This document shows positions 21,481 through 33,035 of a DNA stretch of 64,000 nucleotides, in pieces. The translations under genes were made by a program, and so were the position numbers. The notes under the pieces are model-generated. The model worked only from the letters and a program-made list of their open reading frames with translations, ran no database searches and was not told the DNA's origin. Source of the stretch: Eupeodes corollae (taxonomy: Eukaryota > Arthropoda > Insecta > Diptera > Syrphidae); NCBI RefSeq assembly GCF_945859685.1, contig NC_079147.1:67052946-67116945 (forward strand), given 5' to 3'. The stretch's first letter is position 1, and each line of letters starts with the position of its first letter.

Positions 21481-21990
21481 TCAAAAGGTTTTCACTTTTG
21501 ATTCAAGGTCTCCTATCGATTCAGTGAGATTCGGTAAGTTGCTTAGTTTGGAATTAGCAATTTGACTGAATTTCTTCCAGTCAGTTTTTTCGGGATTTCT
21601 ATAAGGCGGAGGGTTTTTTCGACTAGAAATTAATTTGAAAAGAATCCACTTGTGATCCGAAAACGAATTCAAATAGGAAACTCTCCAATTCTCCACTAAT
21701 AAATTACGGTTGCTTACTAAAGTAACATCAAGCACATCCTCCCATCCATCATAATTTTTCGAGCTCGGAAAGACGAAAGTGGAAGTATTGCCTGTTACAA
21801 ATGGTCATAATAAAATCAAAAATTGATTCACCTCGTTCGTTTATCTCAGAACGAAAGGTATGCCGAGCATTTACGTCGCCTCAGAAGGTTTGCCTTTTTG
21901 ATTTTAGCTTCGGTTATGATTTTGCACACCTCCTCCGGATCTGATGGTGCATTATGGGCAGAGTAAAAAGAGGCCAACAGCAAACCCTGT
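21481..21990 (-). pseudogene. LOA endonuclease, C-terminal half
   Basis: Translation in two frames gives 'GLLLASFYSAHNAPSDPEE' (about 21,985-21,930) and then 'MLDVTLVSNRNLLVENWRV' with 'LNSFSDHKWILF' (21,735-21,640). The LDVTL and SDH motifs mark the active-site end of an AP-type endonuclease. The N-terminal half, with the Asn and Glu residues, is missing. Confidence 0.7.
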
Positions 21991-22079
21991 GTATTATTGA
22001 ATACTTAAAAAACAACAAAAAGGTTCTTCGAGTACTTAAATAATAAAATAGAAATCATAACAAATTTTAGTTTTCCAAA

Positions 22080-22571
22080 TTAAGTTTTATCTGCTCTACT
22101 TCAAGACTCGTTCTCTTAATTTCGTTCTTCTCAGCATGAAGTCAGCTGCCTTATTATATCTTTTTTGTGCAGGGTTTTGTTCTTTAAAAACATCGCAAAG
22201 TTTCTCAATTCCACGATCGATAAGTTCTTCTTAGGCTAGTTTTATTTTCCTTGGATATTTTAAAGGATTCAGTCATACGAGTGTATGTTGTTGTATTTAA
22301 ACATTTTATATAACTTCTCTACATTTTTTCTTGTTTTATTTGGCTAAAGTTGACTGTCGTGTTCATCATTTTCATCGCAAGGTCTTACGGGCGATTCCAT
22401 TTTTTTTAAGTTGCTCCGTTTTGAAGCTGAATCGCTAAAAGATCCACCAAAAGTGGAAGTCCCTATTGGGTTATCAATAACACTGTAGATTCCAGTAAGC
22501 TTTGCAATTCCATCTGATTTGAAAGCGTTCAAAAAATGGAACAAACCGAAATACAGAACATCCATTTGCAT
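22080..22571 (-). pseudogene. Unassigned coding-like remnant
   Basis: A 75-residue open frame (22,571-22,344) begins 'MQMDVLYFGLFHFLNAFK' and ends in an acidic tail. Downstream, in broken frames, comes 'EELIDRGIEKLCDVFKEQN' followed by 'KRYNKAADFMLRRTKLRE'. The second part looks like a helical, charged protein C-terminus that has lost its frame. I do not recognise the family. A decayed gene, or an accessory protein of a DNA transposon, are both possible. Confidence 0.3.
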
Positions 22572-24074
22572 GTTCGAAAATACAATTCACAATAACAAAT
22601 TGTGGAACACCCAAATTCACTTTCGCAAAGTGTATTCACAATAAGTGAAATATGTAAAAGTGTGTTTTTTTGTAACATGGCCTGTTTTAATCTACAACAA
22701 TCAATATGCTTTTGTTCCATGACTCATTGAATTTCGAACCACTGTGCAGCAGTAACATAATCCGAAAATTTGTATTTGAAGGATGTTGTTTTTTTTTGTG
22801 ATTTTACATTGTCTTACATTAAAAATCAATAAATTCGAACACACCACAGACACGTGTCTTTTTTTCTGAAATCATGCAATTAGAACCAAGCCAAGAACCA
22901 AAGAACATAGGTTAAAAAGTTCACCTTCTCCTATGATACACATACATGTGTACTGTACAACCGACTACCGGCATTGAATTTTGTATCCAATTAAAATTGT
23001 ATACCGCGCTACTTGTTCATTTGGAAAATTTAGAGCACCAGCAACACAGCTCGGGACACGTGTGTGTCTGGCGCTAGGATTCTTCTGTTCTCCAAAATGT
23101 CAAATTAGAAATCCTATCATTATCTCTTGTATCATCTCGCTGCCTATAAACACACATAAGTACACATATACCACCATCATCATCATCAATGACACTAATC
23201 AAAACAATTTCATCATTAAAACTATACACAAGTACCAATGTTAGATACATAATTGAACCTACCCTCAACCTCACCCTCATATCTAAACCACCCTTAAACA
23301 AAAAACATACGAATACGCAATCAAAAATTCAATGCCAATCGGTTTTTCGAGGAGAACTTTCTGTTCTCATCATCGAAATAAATCACGTTTACCACGTCAA
23401 TCAAATGCCTCAGTGATTAGAGGCAGGCTAAATTCCAAAATAAATAATTACTTTGATTTGATAAATACAACTAATATTATGGAATGGCGTATGGGGTTTA
23501 CCCCCATTTATCCCACAGCCCTCGTACTCTACGTAATTAGTTACAGGGGAATTGAAGAAGTGTAATCTGGTTTTAAGGTATTATAGGGGACTTAAAGATC
23601 ATAGCAAGCGGAATGAAGAGGATATGTAACAATTACATGTGCCTACAACTGAAGTGGACAGAGTTTGTGGAAGAATGTTTCTTTCGATGGAATTCTTGAA
23701 GTATTTGTTATTTTGGTTGTGATTCCTTTAAGCATGTTAGAAGTATGACTGTTCCATTGAGTGCTTTGCTTAAGAACAGCTAGAATTTTGTTACGTAAAG
23801 GTTTTTACTAAGGTATTTTATTTTGAAAAAGTCTGCTTTTTGGGCGTTCACTTTTGAAACTGACAATTTTTTCACATTTGTCGGTTACTAAAATCTTAAA
23901 TTTCTAGTAAAAGTTTGCAAAGCTAAAACACTTTTAGATTGTCGTGAAACTGATTGACGACCATCGGGTTTGAGAGTCCTTCAAGAAAAACAGAATTCCC
24001 AGTCGGCATACATAAATGGTAATCTTTTAAAAAATATTCAAATTAAATCGAACTATTTTCAGGCATTGGACTTT
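22572..24074. other. no recognisable feature
   Basis: Contains a CAT/ATC-rich simple stretch at about 23,170-23,195 and short open frames without family signatures. This may be ordinary intergenic DNA. Confidence 0.5.
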
Positions 24075-26025
24075 TAACCATGGGTGAGGTCACTTTTCAC
24101 TTGTGCGCACCGCCTGATCCACGGTCTTTCTCTACTGCGCTGTCCTGTGGGTGTGGATTCGAAGACTTACCAGGCCGGAGCATTGGTTTCCATGCGCTCT
24201 ACGTGCCATAGCCATTTTAGTCGTTGGACTTTTACCCTTCTGGCTAAGTCTATGTCACTGTGCAGCCCGTACAGCTCGTCGTTCGATCTTCTCTACCACT
24301 CACCTTCTATTCATATAGGACCATTGATCACGCGAAGAACTTTTATCTCGAAACGGGTTTGCCATAGCCAAGCTTCTGCACCGTATAGTAGCAGCAGGAC
24401 GGGAATGATGAGGGATTCTGTGTTTATAGCGGAGCTTAGGTAGACGAAGTCCTTAATTACCTCAAAGTCACGTCTGTCGATGATGAAGTTTTGCCCGAGA
24501 CGTTGCGTCGATATTGTAAGTCCTTTCTCGATTATGACAATGTCATCACAAATGTCATAAGCTAGTAGTTGGACAGACGTTTGGAAGATAGAGCCTATAG
24601 TGTTGACGTGAGAACTCTGCACTATTCTTTCAAGTACGATGTTAAAAAAATCGCATGACGGCACATCACCTTGTCTAAGGTCTGCTTTGACATCGAAAGG
24701 TTCTGTTAACTTCTTTCCAACCTCAATGGAACAGCGTGAATTCTCCATGGTCATCCTGCACAAATGGACGAATTGCCAGGGATGCCAAAATATACATGGC
24801 TCTATAATGTTCGTCTCGTAGATGCTGTAATATGCGGCCTTGAAATCGATAAAAAGTAGGTGGGTGTCAATTTGGTGTTCTTGGGATCGACACCGGACTT
24901 TTCTGGTTTTAGAACCACACTGATAATTACCTATCAGGTAGTTGACGATGGGCTTTAGACGTTCACATATTACGGCAGAGAAGATTTTGCAGGCGATGTT
25001 AACAATAGTGAGGTGCCATTCATCGGGCATGCTTTCTTCCTACCATATCTTACAGATAAATTGGTGCATGCTACTAACCAACTTATCTCCAGCTGCTTTA
25101 AAGAGCTCAGCATTCAAGCCATCCGCTCTAGTGGCTTTATTAGACTTGATCTTATATATGACAATCCTTAATTCGTCTAAGTCAGGAGGACGGGATTTTT
25201 GGCTTTCCTCGTCTATGTTCAATGGAACATACTGCCTGACAGCGGAATTCGGTTCGTCATCGCCGTTATACAGTCTGCAGAAGTGGTCCTTCCATATCCT
25301 CAGCATTGACTACGATTCCATTATGATGTTTCCACTTTCGTCTTTGCAGTCTTTGGTTCTAGTTTTATGGACTTGTGAATTCCGTTTCACCTCTCATAAA
25401 CTTTCGAACTTCATTCCTGCTTTTAAACCTCTTAACATATTCGACCGTACGCTTCTTATTGTGTCTCTTCTTATCATCATGTGGATGTTGAGGTGTGGAA
25501 AACGCGTACTGGCTACCATGAAGTTTCGCCACGCAGCAAAATCTATGAGCCTGAATCCGTTGTCGGAAGTGCAGTCGTGCAGGCTGTTTTTCCCAATTAT
25601 TCCAAATAAGATGTCTTCCCTTCCCAGCTTGACATTTAAATCGCCCAGGAAAATTTTAATATCGTAGATAGAACACTGCTCAGTGCTCATATGTTTTGTC
25701 CAAGAGCTCAAAGAACATATTTTTGGTGTTGTCATCCTTTTCTTTTGTAGTGGCCCAGCGTGCATATCAAGCTTATGTTGACGAATTAAGCCTTGATGCC
25801 GGTGGTTGTGATGCGTTGATGCTTCTATAGCTCAAAACTTGAAACCCTAGTCTGGCTCCAATGACAAAGCCGTATCCAAATAAGAGCTGTTGGTTTCCTT
25901 TTTTTCATCCTCTTTTTGCCCGCCCCATCCCATCGTATTTCTTTGTATCAGTCTAGGGCCTCCGTTATTTCTTCGGCTGCTTGTGGGCTTTTAAGGAACC
26001 TAACATATCACGTGCATATCCGAAG
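24075..26025 (-). mobile_element. RTE LINE copy, decayed, joined to a mariner element
   Basis: From high to low coordinate: endonuclease N-terminus (about 26,025-25,860, with 'QAAEEITEALD'), endonuclease centre (25,765-25,394, 'FLGDLNVKLGRED' and 'RFPHLNIH'), linker (25,306-25,040, 'NGDDEPNSAVRQY' and 'ADGLNAELFKAAGDK'), RT (25,030-24,311, with 'IDFKAAYYSIYE' and 'GDVPSCDFFNIVLERIVQSS'). The YADD site is garbled to YDICDD by a small insertion. Its 5' end abuts a mariner-like element at the same base as the copy at 34.08 kb. Confidence 0.8.
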
Positions 26026-26029
26026 TTTT

Positions 26030-27160
26030 ACTTATATAATCTTTTTAAATTTTCGCTGTTAGATTTTGGCGCCCTGTGGAGGCTATTGTGTTTTGGTGAC
26101 ATCTTTTTTATCTTTTTTTTATTATTCAGTTCCTTTTGCCAAATCATCATTCCAAGAAACACGATTTAATCTAAATAACTGCTCGTTAACGCAAACGTTT
26201 GGCGCTTTGCACCCTTCACAGTCGACTCCGAAAAGTTTGGTGGCTAAATTTGAGACGACCGGTTTTATGAACCAACACCCGCACGGTCAGGGAACTCAAG
26301 ATTGGCCGAAAACATTGCCGCGGTCCATGAAAGTGTAAAGCAGAACCCAAGGCAATCAATTCCTCGCCGTTCACAAGAATTCGGAATTTCGCAGACTTCA
26401 ACTTGGCAAATTTTTCTTAGGGACTTGGGCCTCCACCCGTAAAAGATCCAACTGACCCAAGAGCTCAAATTTCATGACCATAGACAATGCAGTTTGTTTG
26501 CTGACTGGGCTTCAAATCGTTAGGAAGAGGGCTCCAATTTGGCCAAAAAACTCATCTTTAATGACGAGGCGCATTTTTGGATGCATGGCTGTGTTAACAG
26601 GTAAAATTGCCATATCGAGCCCTTCCCGCAAATTTATCGTAAGCCCCAAAATAAATTGTATCGTAAACGACAAATCAAAAGCTTACTGCTGGTTCTTGAA
26701 ACAACTTGTACCCGTAGTCGGTATTGGAAAATTTTAATTATGCTTAAGGTAAGAAATGACAAAAGTCTTCAAGGCTCTAAGTGTTATTAGCAAATTTTAA
26801 TAATTAAGTTTTCATTTTTATTGAAAATGTCGCTTACGATAAAATGGCGGGAAGGGCTCGATATATGGGACAACATCATCCCACGCGAGGTTCACCAGTT
26901 CACGCATTCCCAAAAAGTTACCGTTTGCTTTGGATTTTGGTCCGGCGGACCCAGATGAAATGTGGTTCCAGCAAGACGGCAGCGCGGTGCGGGCGGCGCT
27001 GCGTGTCACACAGCAAACGCTGTTAAATTGAGCAAAAAACTTTTGAAAAATTGAAGTTCGTCACTATCCTCTTCTTTTTTTCTAAAGCAAGACTTGAAAA
27101 ATTGGAGTCTTTCTTTTTCTAACTCTAAAAAGTCGGAGAACAAATTGTATGTTGACACCC
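26030..27160 (+). mobile_element. mariner-like transposon, decayed, with nested TIR element
   Basis: Plus-strand translation across frames gives a Tc1/mariner-superfamily transposase: 'STPKSLVAKFETTGFMNQHP' (DNA-binding), 'NPRQSIPRRSQEFGISQTST', 'YDEAHFWMHGCVN' (first Asp region, after a frameshift), 'HSQKVTVCFGFWSGGP' and 'WFQQDGS' (second Asp motif). The C-terminus with the third acid is missing. A 245-bp TIR element (26,616-26,860) sits after the CVN motif. A second copy lies at 33.04-34.08 kb in opposite orientation. Confidence 0.75.
26616..26860. repeat. 245-bp nested TIR element (MITE-like)
   Basis: The terminal inverted repeats are about 29 bp, starting CGAGCCCTTCCCGC and continuing to tttatcgtaagc, with two mismatches. 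ATAT flanks both sides (26,612-26,615 and 26,861-26,864), consistent with a target duplication. The mariner reading frame resumes directly after it. The interior is non-coding. The superfamily is not assigned. Confidence 0.7.
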
Positions 27161-27169
27161 TCTATGCCT

Positions 27170-27700
27170 CCATGTTGTGACATAACTGATTGCCATAACA
27201 GCGACCTGGCTTTCAGTTTAGATGTTTCTTTGTTTTCTAGTAATTCAGCCTCAAATACACTGGGCAAAATCAGGTAGCCGAAAAGATTTACAGACATTTA
27301 AGGACTCGTAGAAAATTCCCGACCCATCTCCACACACTATCTTTGACCCGTTGTCAGTAAAAATAGTGGTATCGATTTACTTCGTAACGATGCCATCCTG
27401 CAAATTCTTTGTGGTAGGTTAGATGACTTCAAAATCTTGAAGGCAGGATTGCAGTAGTCGGAGTCTATCGCAAAAATATCTGCTTAAATCAACTCATTAG
27501 TATTGCCATGCTGATAGGATTTGATTATTTAAGTGTAAGAGCATTTCTTGATTAGGACATCTGTTGGGCAGGTTCGAAGGGCCCGTGTAGTACCGACCCT
27601 ACCTGTTCCTTAAATCTTCATTAGTTTGTCGATTTGGAATTTGTGTTTAAGTGCAAGACACCTCACAATCGGCTTATTTTGTCATATAAATAAGTCGTGA
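27170..27700 (-). mobile_element. LOA-type LINE, thumb and RNase H fragment
   Basis: The minus strand resembles 19,660-20,130: text around 'FRLPDFA', 'AELL' and the linker before RNase H is present in broken frames. The FTDGS motif is disrupted. It lies between the mariner copy and the Tc1-like transposon. Confidence 0.6.
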
Positions 27701-27703
27701 ATT

Positions 27704-29515
27704 TACACTGCCGGTCAATACAATAGGTACACAACATTTGCAATAAAAAGGAGCTATTTTTCCTTCAAAATTGTTTGGCATGCTTTTGAATGATGGAAAC
27801 TCTAGCTTAATAGTTCTAAAATACGATATTGCACCCCAAACCAAACACCACCTTCACAGCTGTGAAGCAGCATAAATACTATTTTTTGGTCATAATAATT
27901 AAATCCGTTCGGGCCATCAAGATTACATTTTCTTTAGACGTTAAAACGACAAACTGATACTCATTTTTCAATAACATGTGGAGCCTGCAGAATTCAAGCC
28001 GCTTTTCCTTTTTTTGTGGGTTAAGTAGAGGCTTCTTCTTCAGTTTCATGCGCTTGATATTTGGGGCTCTCCTAATAACTCTCTTAACAGTGGAAATGTT
28101 TGCTGTTGTTATAGATGATGTCTTTACTTGAGGCGCTGACTAACAAGACTTAGACGCCAGTCGAGCAATCAATCTCCTTTCAGCAGATGATGATGTTATA
28201 AAGATAATAAGACAGAAAGATTCAGAAAGGGCAGCAGTTTGAAAAAAAAGGTGAACATTTTAGTTAACCGTAAATATCTTACGAACCAAGAACGCTAGAG
28301 ACTTGAATTAAATGTTATATTATATATTTTAACGTAATACAAAACAAGTATATTTTATATAATATATTGTAACGTGATATCAAAAAAGTATATTTTTTGA
28401 AAAAAATCCATTTAAAAGTTTTTTTTTATAAATCAAAAAAAACTTGAAAAAAAAAATTTGTCACTTCCAAAATTTTACGACTAAAATATAATTTTATCTC
28501 CAAAGCAATTGTGTGCAACGAAAAATAATGTTTTTGACAACTGATAAAATTTTGAGAAAAATCGAATTGATAGTTTTTTTTATAAAAAATAAAAATCTAA
28601 AAAAATAAAAATAAAAATGGTAAAAATTGAATATCGATTCAAATATCTTTTCGAAAACTTGAAATTTAGACTTCAAACGTATTTTACCTTTCAAAAAATA
28701 CTGTTTTCAACACTCAGTAAAATTTTGAAAAAAAAATCGAATTGACAGTTTTTTTCCCAAAAATTAAAAACCGAAAAAATATCAACAAAAGTTGGTAAAA
28801 AGTGATTTTTGACTCAAATATCTTTTCAAGAATTTGAGATAATAGCTTCTTTCTAATCTTTTTTAAATCAAATATGGATAAATTTTGAGATAAATCGAAC
28901 AGATAGTTTTTTTACAAAAAATAAAAACCTAAAAAAAATGTATAAAAGTTGGTAAAAATTGATTTTCGACTCAAATTTCTTTTCAAAAATTTGAAATATT
29001 GGCTTCAAACTAATTTTCACAGAACATATTGTTATCGATATTCAGTAATTTTTATATAAAAATCAAACAGTTCATGTTTTCATAAAAAATAAAATCTACA
29101 AAAAATAGTACGCAAATCTGGTAAAAATTGATACGAGTACATAATAGACAAACTTTTAAGCAAGACAAATCTACAGACGGGATGGGTCGCATCCCAGCCT
29201 CTTTTTTTGAATAATTTAACTTCACTTTGTAAAAATTTCACGCACTGATCTTTACAAATTCTGAACCTGAACTAAATTCAAAGCAGATGAACCTATTCTA
29301 TTGACCGATGAAAAATGCTCTTTTTCAATTGCATTTCATAGTGTGCTTTAAATTTACCGTTAGCAAAAAAATTTGTCTCTTTCTTGTAAATAGATCGATA
29401 ATGCGACATGATTTCAAAATACAAAAGAAAAAAGCTTCTTGCAAAGCTCTATTCTGGAGAAAAAAGCTTTTTCCCTTGTAAAAGCTACGAACCTATTCTA
29501 TTGGCCGACAGTGTA
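27704..29515 (-). mobile_element. Tc1-like transposon with TIRs and TA target site, interrupted by repeat Y
   Basis: The inverted ends are about 25 bp: cactgccggtcaatac and onwards at 27,706-27,730, and its imperfect complement at 29,489-29,513. TA lies outside both (27,704-27,705 and 29,514-29,515). Between them the minus strand carries transposase remnants, 'KRMKLKKKPLLNPQKKEKRL', 'NEYQFVV' and, in another frame, 'LDGPNGFNYYD', a Tc1 hallmark after the first catalytic Asp. The Asp itself (SDE in the family) is lost. A second copy of the end motif lies exactly 200 bp inside the right end (29,289-29,308). Repeat Y fills the middle. Confidence 0.8.
28236..29205 (+). repeat. AT-rich repeat 'Y', copy 1 (left end missing)
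   Basis: Homologous to 45,850-46,800. It begins with the shared block 'aaatatcttacgaacca' and 'cgctagagacttgaatt', then degenerate tandem units, each with aaaaatcgaattgacagttt and ggtaaaaattgattt blocks, and ends gcatcccagcctc. It lacks the left block found at 45,560-45,840. It sits inside the Tc1-like transposon. Confidence 0.75.
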
Positions 29516-31435
29516 GGTATTTTTTTGTTTTGGTCACAAAGAGTACGATTTTGCTCTTATATCGTGCAGACTCTAAAGAAGTTTAGGCAATTTATTTCTT
29601 TAAAACGCATAATTTTTAACGATCAATACATTCCCGAAACCCAATTTTTAGAAGATGATTCCTTATTGGCATCATTACCATCAAAGGTCATCACGAAATG
29701 CTTGACCTTTGGCAAAAGTTTCGATCCTTCTCTTTGAGTTGTTTTTATCTTTAACTCTTTCTAGTCTCGATGTAAGCCTTTCATTATGTATATTATCATC
29801 TTCAAGCATCTTATCGGTTTTTGCGTTGACTCAATTGGAAGATTTTCCTAAAAAATATTTGTCTCTGCAGAATGCGCTTAAGCATTAAAGACGTGCAGCT
29901 TTTGTTTTTACCCATTTTGCTTACTAGAGACATAATTATGTTCATCCATCCGAAAGACAAATCAAGAGTTTTTGGATCGATTGAATTCGTTTATAATTAT
30001 TTTTTTTTTGGAAAATATTGGATAAGTTTTGTTATCCTTTTCTGTCATTAAAAGTATCAATATACATTTTTCTTATAAAAATGAAATTTCACCAAAGTTT
30101 TGAGAAACCTACATAAACATGTTCATTTAAGCCTTCTATTTTGATGTCCTTAAAAAACGAACTTTTGTTTGAATACAATACAAATCTTTTCATATTTTCT
30201 GATCAAATTATTCCTTAAGAAATTTTCAATCTAAAATATAAACTTCAGAATACCTTTATACCTAAATTATTGTCAACTCTTTTTTTCTTTCCCTTTTTCT
30301 AAAGGCATATCTATGTTCTTTCTTACCCATGTTTACCTACGCATGCATGTTGCTTGTATCTATACAGAAGATGAGCAGAACACAATAATCTGAAATCAAC
30401 ACTAGCTTCATTCAATCGTAAATTTTCAAATAAAATGACTTATAAGAAAAATGCTCCATCATTCAAATCTTCTTCTTCTTCTTTATACCTTTCCATTTTA
30501 TTCTGTTTACTGTTAAAAAAATAATGTTGACACTGCTCATTTTAACCTGCCTTCAACAATAAGTTATATCGAACATTGTATTCAGCATTTCAAAACATCC
30601 ACATCCTCCCACATCCTACATCAAATCCAAAGGCAAGCAATCAAACTTAAAAAAAAAAGTAATAATAAAACGAACATAACAAAAAAAAAATAGCTCCCTT
30701 TTCTGGGACCTTCAACCCCGTTAGATCATATCACACACATTCCGTTATAATGAATGTCTGCCAGGAACTGTGCGCTGTGCCATTTGTTAAAATCTCTTAT
30801 ACCTGATGATGACAGAAATATGATTGCTATGCAAATTGTCGCTCCATCATTATTTTCCATGTACATATATGTAGATGTAGAGGTATGTGCAGAAAATATA
30901 CATACATACTTAGGAGTTTATGTAGTAAGAGTATAACGGTATGTACGATACATACGTCCATTTGAAGTTATAGGATATGAGAATCGATTGCTGTTTCCAC
31001 GTCACATGCCTACCTATATGTTTATCCATCCATGCTCCCTCTTATTCGCATCCATACCACTCAGCCGCCCCCAACTGCCCGCCCACACAACATACCACCC
31101 ATCGACCCTACCACCCATCAGGAACGTTCACCACATACGATAATAATAATAATAATCGAACGTAAGCATCATTCCATGTGACATAAACGAGGAGAAAGCC
31201 TAGAAAATAGAAAAAAAAGGTCCTGAACTGTTTATGGGAGGGCACATTTTATTAGCACTTGAAAAGCTGCTCTGATGAGTTGTATTGTGTACCGCACTCT
31301 TGCCGAGCGGACAAAGAAAAGGCCCTGTTTTGTTTGGAGTTAGAGGAGTTGGTAGGGTTACCAAGTACCGTTTTAAGTTTAGAGTGCAGTCCGCTAATTA
31401 TTATCAAGAAAAATAATTAAAGTTGACAGCTGTTA
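29516..31435. other. no recognisable gene
   Basis: AT-rich intergenic-like DNA. Open frames of 60-73 codons here (for example 30,754-30,936 and 30,977-31,165) have no family signature and are probably chance. An (AAT)-type stretch lies at 31,140-31,155. Confidence 0.5.
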
Positions 31436-31640
31436 AATTATTTTTAAACCTCCCATAGCCAGTTACTTAAATCGGTCCAATATTTGACATATTGGATTTG
31501 AATATTTTGACATTACTCGAAGTTTCAAGTTTCCAGAATATCAATCAAAAGTTCTTAGGGAGGTGTCTCTATTTGCGTGTGACTTACGTTTGTTCATACG
31601 TTTGTAATGCCTTTTTTCATGGGCATTATCTTAAATTTGA
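31436..31640 (+). repeat. Repeat 'Y', diverged left-end fragment
   Basis: The order cctcccatag, tttgacat, cgaagtttcaag, aaaagttcttagggaggtgtct and the following G/T-rich stretch parallels 45,570-45,715 (ttccatagg, gttgacat, cgacgtttcaag, gatttttagaaggatgtct). It is more diverged than the other copies. Confidence 0.5.
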
Positions 31641-31682
31641 TACAAAACTGGTTTTCGACTGGAGTATCTCGAGGGTGATGGA

Positions 31683-31728
31683 AGGTATAGACTTTCACAG
31701 TGAACAGGTATAGACTTTCACAGTGAAC
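31683..31728. repeat. 23-bp unit repeated twice
   Basis: The unit aggtatagactttcacag plus tgaac occurs at 31,683-31,705 and 31,706-31,728 without a mismatch. It is a recent local duplication. Confidence 0.85.
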
Positions 31729-31899
31729 AGGTTATAGAGATTGTACGACATAGTCAGAGCCAACGCCTGTAAGGAGCCGTTCATCCTGCCGCCCTTGGTA
31801 TTATATCAAGAATCTGGCCTCCATTTTGAGGATTGTGCCGTCGCGTCGTTAGGGTTGACTTCCTGACAATGTACAAATATCCTATTTGCGATGCACTCA

Positions 31900-33035
31900 C
31901 AAGCCTCGGATGCAGACGGATTTACTGATGACGAACCTAACGAACGAAATAAGAACGACGCACTTTGGATTTGCACGTAGAATGGCAGGTCCCTTAGCAG
32001 ACCACATGCAGCCGAACAATTAGCAAAAACACGATTGATACCAAGAACAGAATAGAACAGCGTCTATTTGGATGTGGATTTGTTGTTGGAACTAAACTCA
32101 GAGTTTTAACAGAGCGAGCGCATCACGACAATCTGCATCAAGGTTAAATTCGCTAACATAAGCCTAATATCCAAAACGCACATACCCTAACAGAGGAGGA
32201 AGATAAAGACACCAAAGACATATTCTCGACCAGGTATACATATGAGCAGTGCCCTGGCTACGACATTAAAATTGTGATAGAAGATTTCAGCGCTAAGGTA
32301 GGAGGAGAAGACATATTTGCTGGCACAATCGGGACATGCAGCCTGCACGACAAGACTTCACACATCTTGATACCCACTCCACAAAGGTACAGAGCAGTCT
32401 CCTGATCAATCAACTGTCAACTAGATTGACCACATTGAGATCAAGACGATTTAGTGTACAGGAGCGAGGAAAACATTGACTCGGACTACTCCCTCGTTGT
32501 AGCCAAGGTACGGCTACGGATATCCCGATCCAATCCAAAAACAAGGAAATACTGTGAAAAGATTCGATGTTAGACGGCTACAATCGCAAGAGACCGCCAT
32601 GTTTTTTTTCGGATGGAATCTATAAGAACCTCTCAAGAAGTCATATGCTGCCTGCATTAAGCATTGAAAACCAGTGGTAACATTGTCTTGCAGCCATCAG
32701 AGATGTCGCCTCTGAAGTGCTAGGTTTCACAATGGCACCACAGTTAGACACCTGGTTTGACAATGAACGCCGGCAAGCACACGCAACTAAACAACAGGCG
32801 TCCAAAACGGAGTTGTACACAAGGACCAGAGCTGATCGCGAGCGCTAAGAGCAAAATAGGAGAGAGGAACGCCGCTGGCTTCCAAGATCAAGGAGATAGG
32901 GGGATACAGGGATACAGGGATGAAGTTAGTAAATTCTATCAAAAGCCAATAAGAAGCCTGTAAGGACGACCAGGAGAACATCGTAATTGAACTGTAGTCT
33001 ATATTGAGAATAAAGAAAGACCACTTCTCCAAATT
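31900..33035 (+). mobile_element. RTE LINE, endonuclease and linker, diverged subfamily
   Basis: The plus strand, with many stops, reads 'NDALWICT', 'NGRSLSRPHAAEQLAKT', 'TICIKVKFANISLIS', 'SPDQSTVN' and 'IDHIEIKT', then a linker with 'NAGKHTQLNNRRPKR'. It diverges from the 2.0-kb and 34-kb copies. It is truncated at about 33,035 by a mariner-like element. Confidence 0.7.

Larger units (their letters stand above)
19030..21990 (-). mobile_element. LOA-type LINE copy (endonuclease, RT, RNase H), 5'-truncated
   Basis: From high to low coordinate: the endonuclease C-terminal half (about 21,990-21,480), a linker (21,380-21,096), the RT (20,915-20,241), a shortened thumb, RNase H (19,928-19,235) and a 3' UTR. 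An RNase H domain after the RT plus DIEGAFNN and YADD motifs suit the LOA part of the I group. The copy carries stops, frame changes and a thumb deletion near 20,240. About 250 bp of its thumb-RNase H junction recurs at the start of the window. Confidence 0.8.

Noticed and set aside
24942..25667. 241-codon plus-strand open frame
   Set aside because: It lies opposite the RTE linker and endonuclease. Its translation has no domain signature, while the minus strand encodes known RTE motifs.
29408..29737. 109-codon plus-strand open frame
   Set aside because: It overlaps the Tc1-like terminal repeat, has no family signature, and is not supported by any context.
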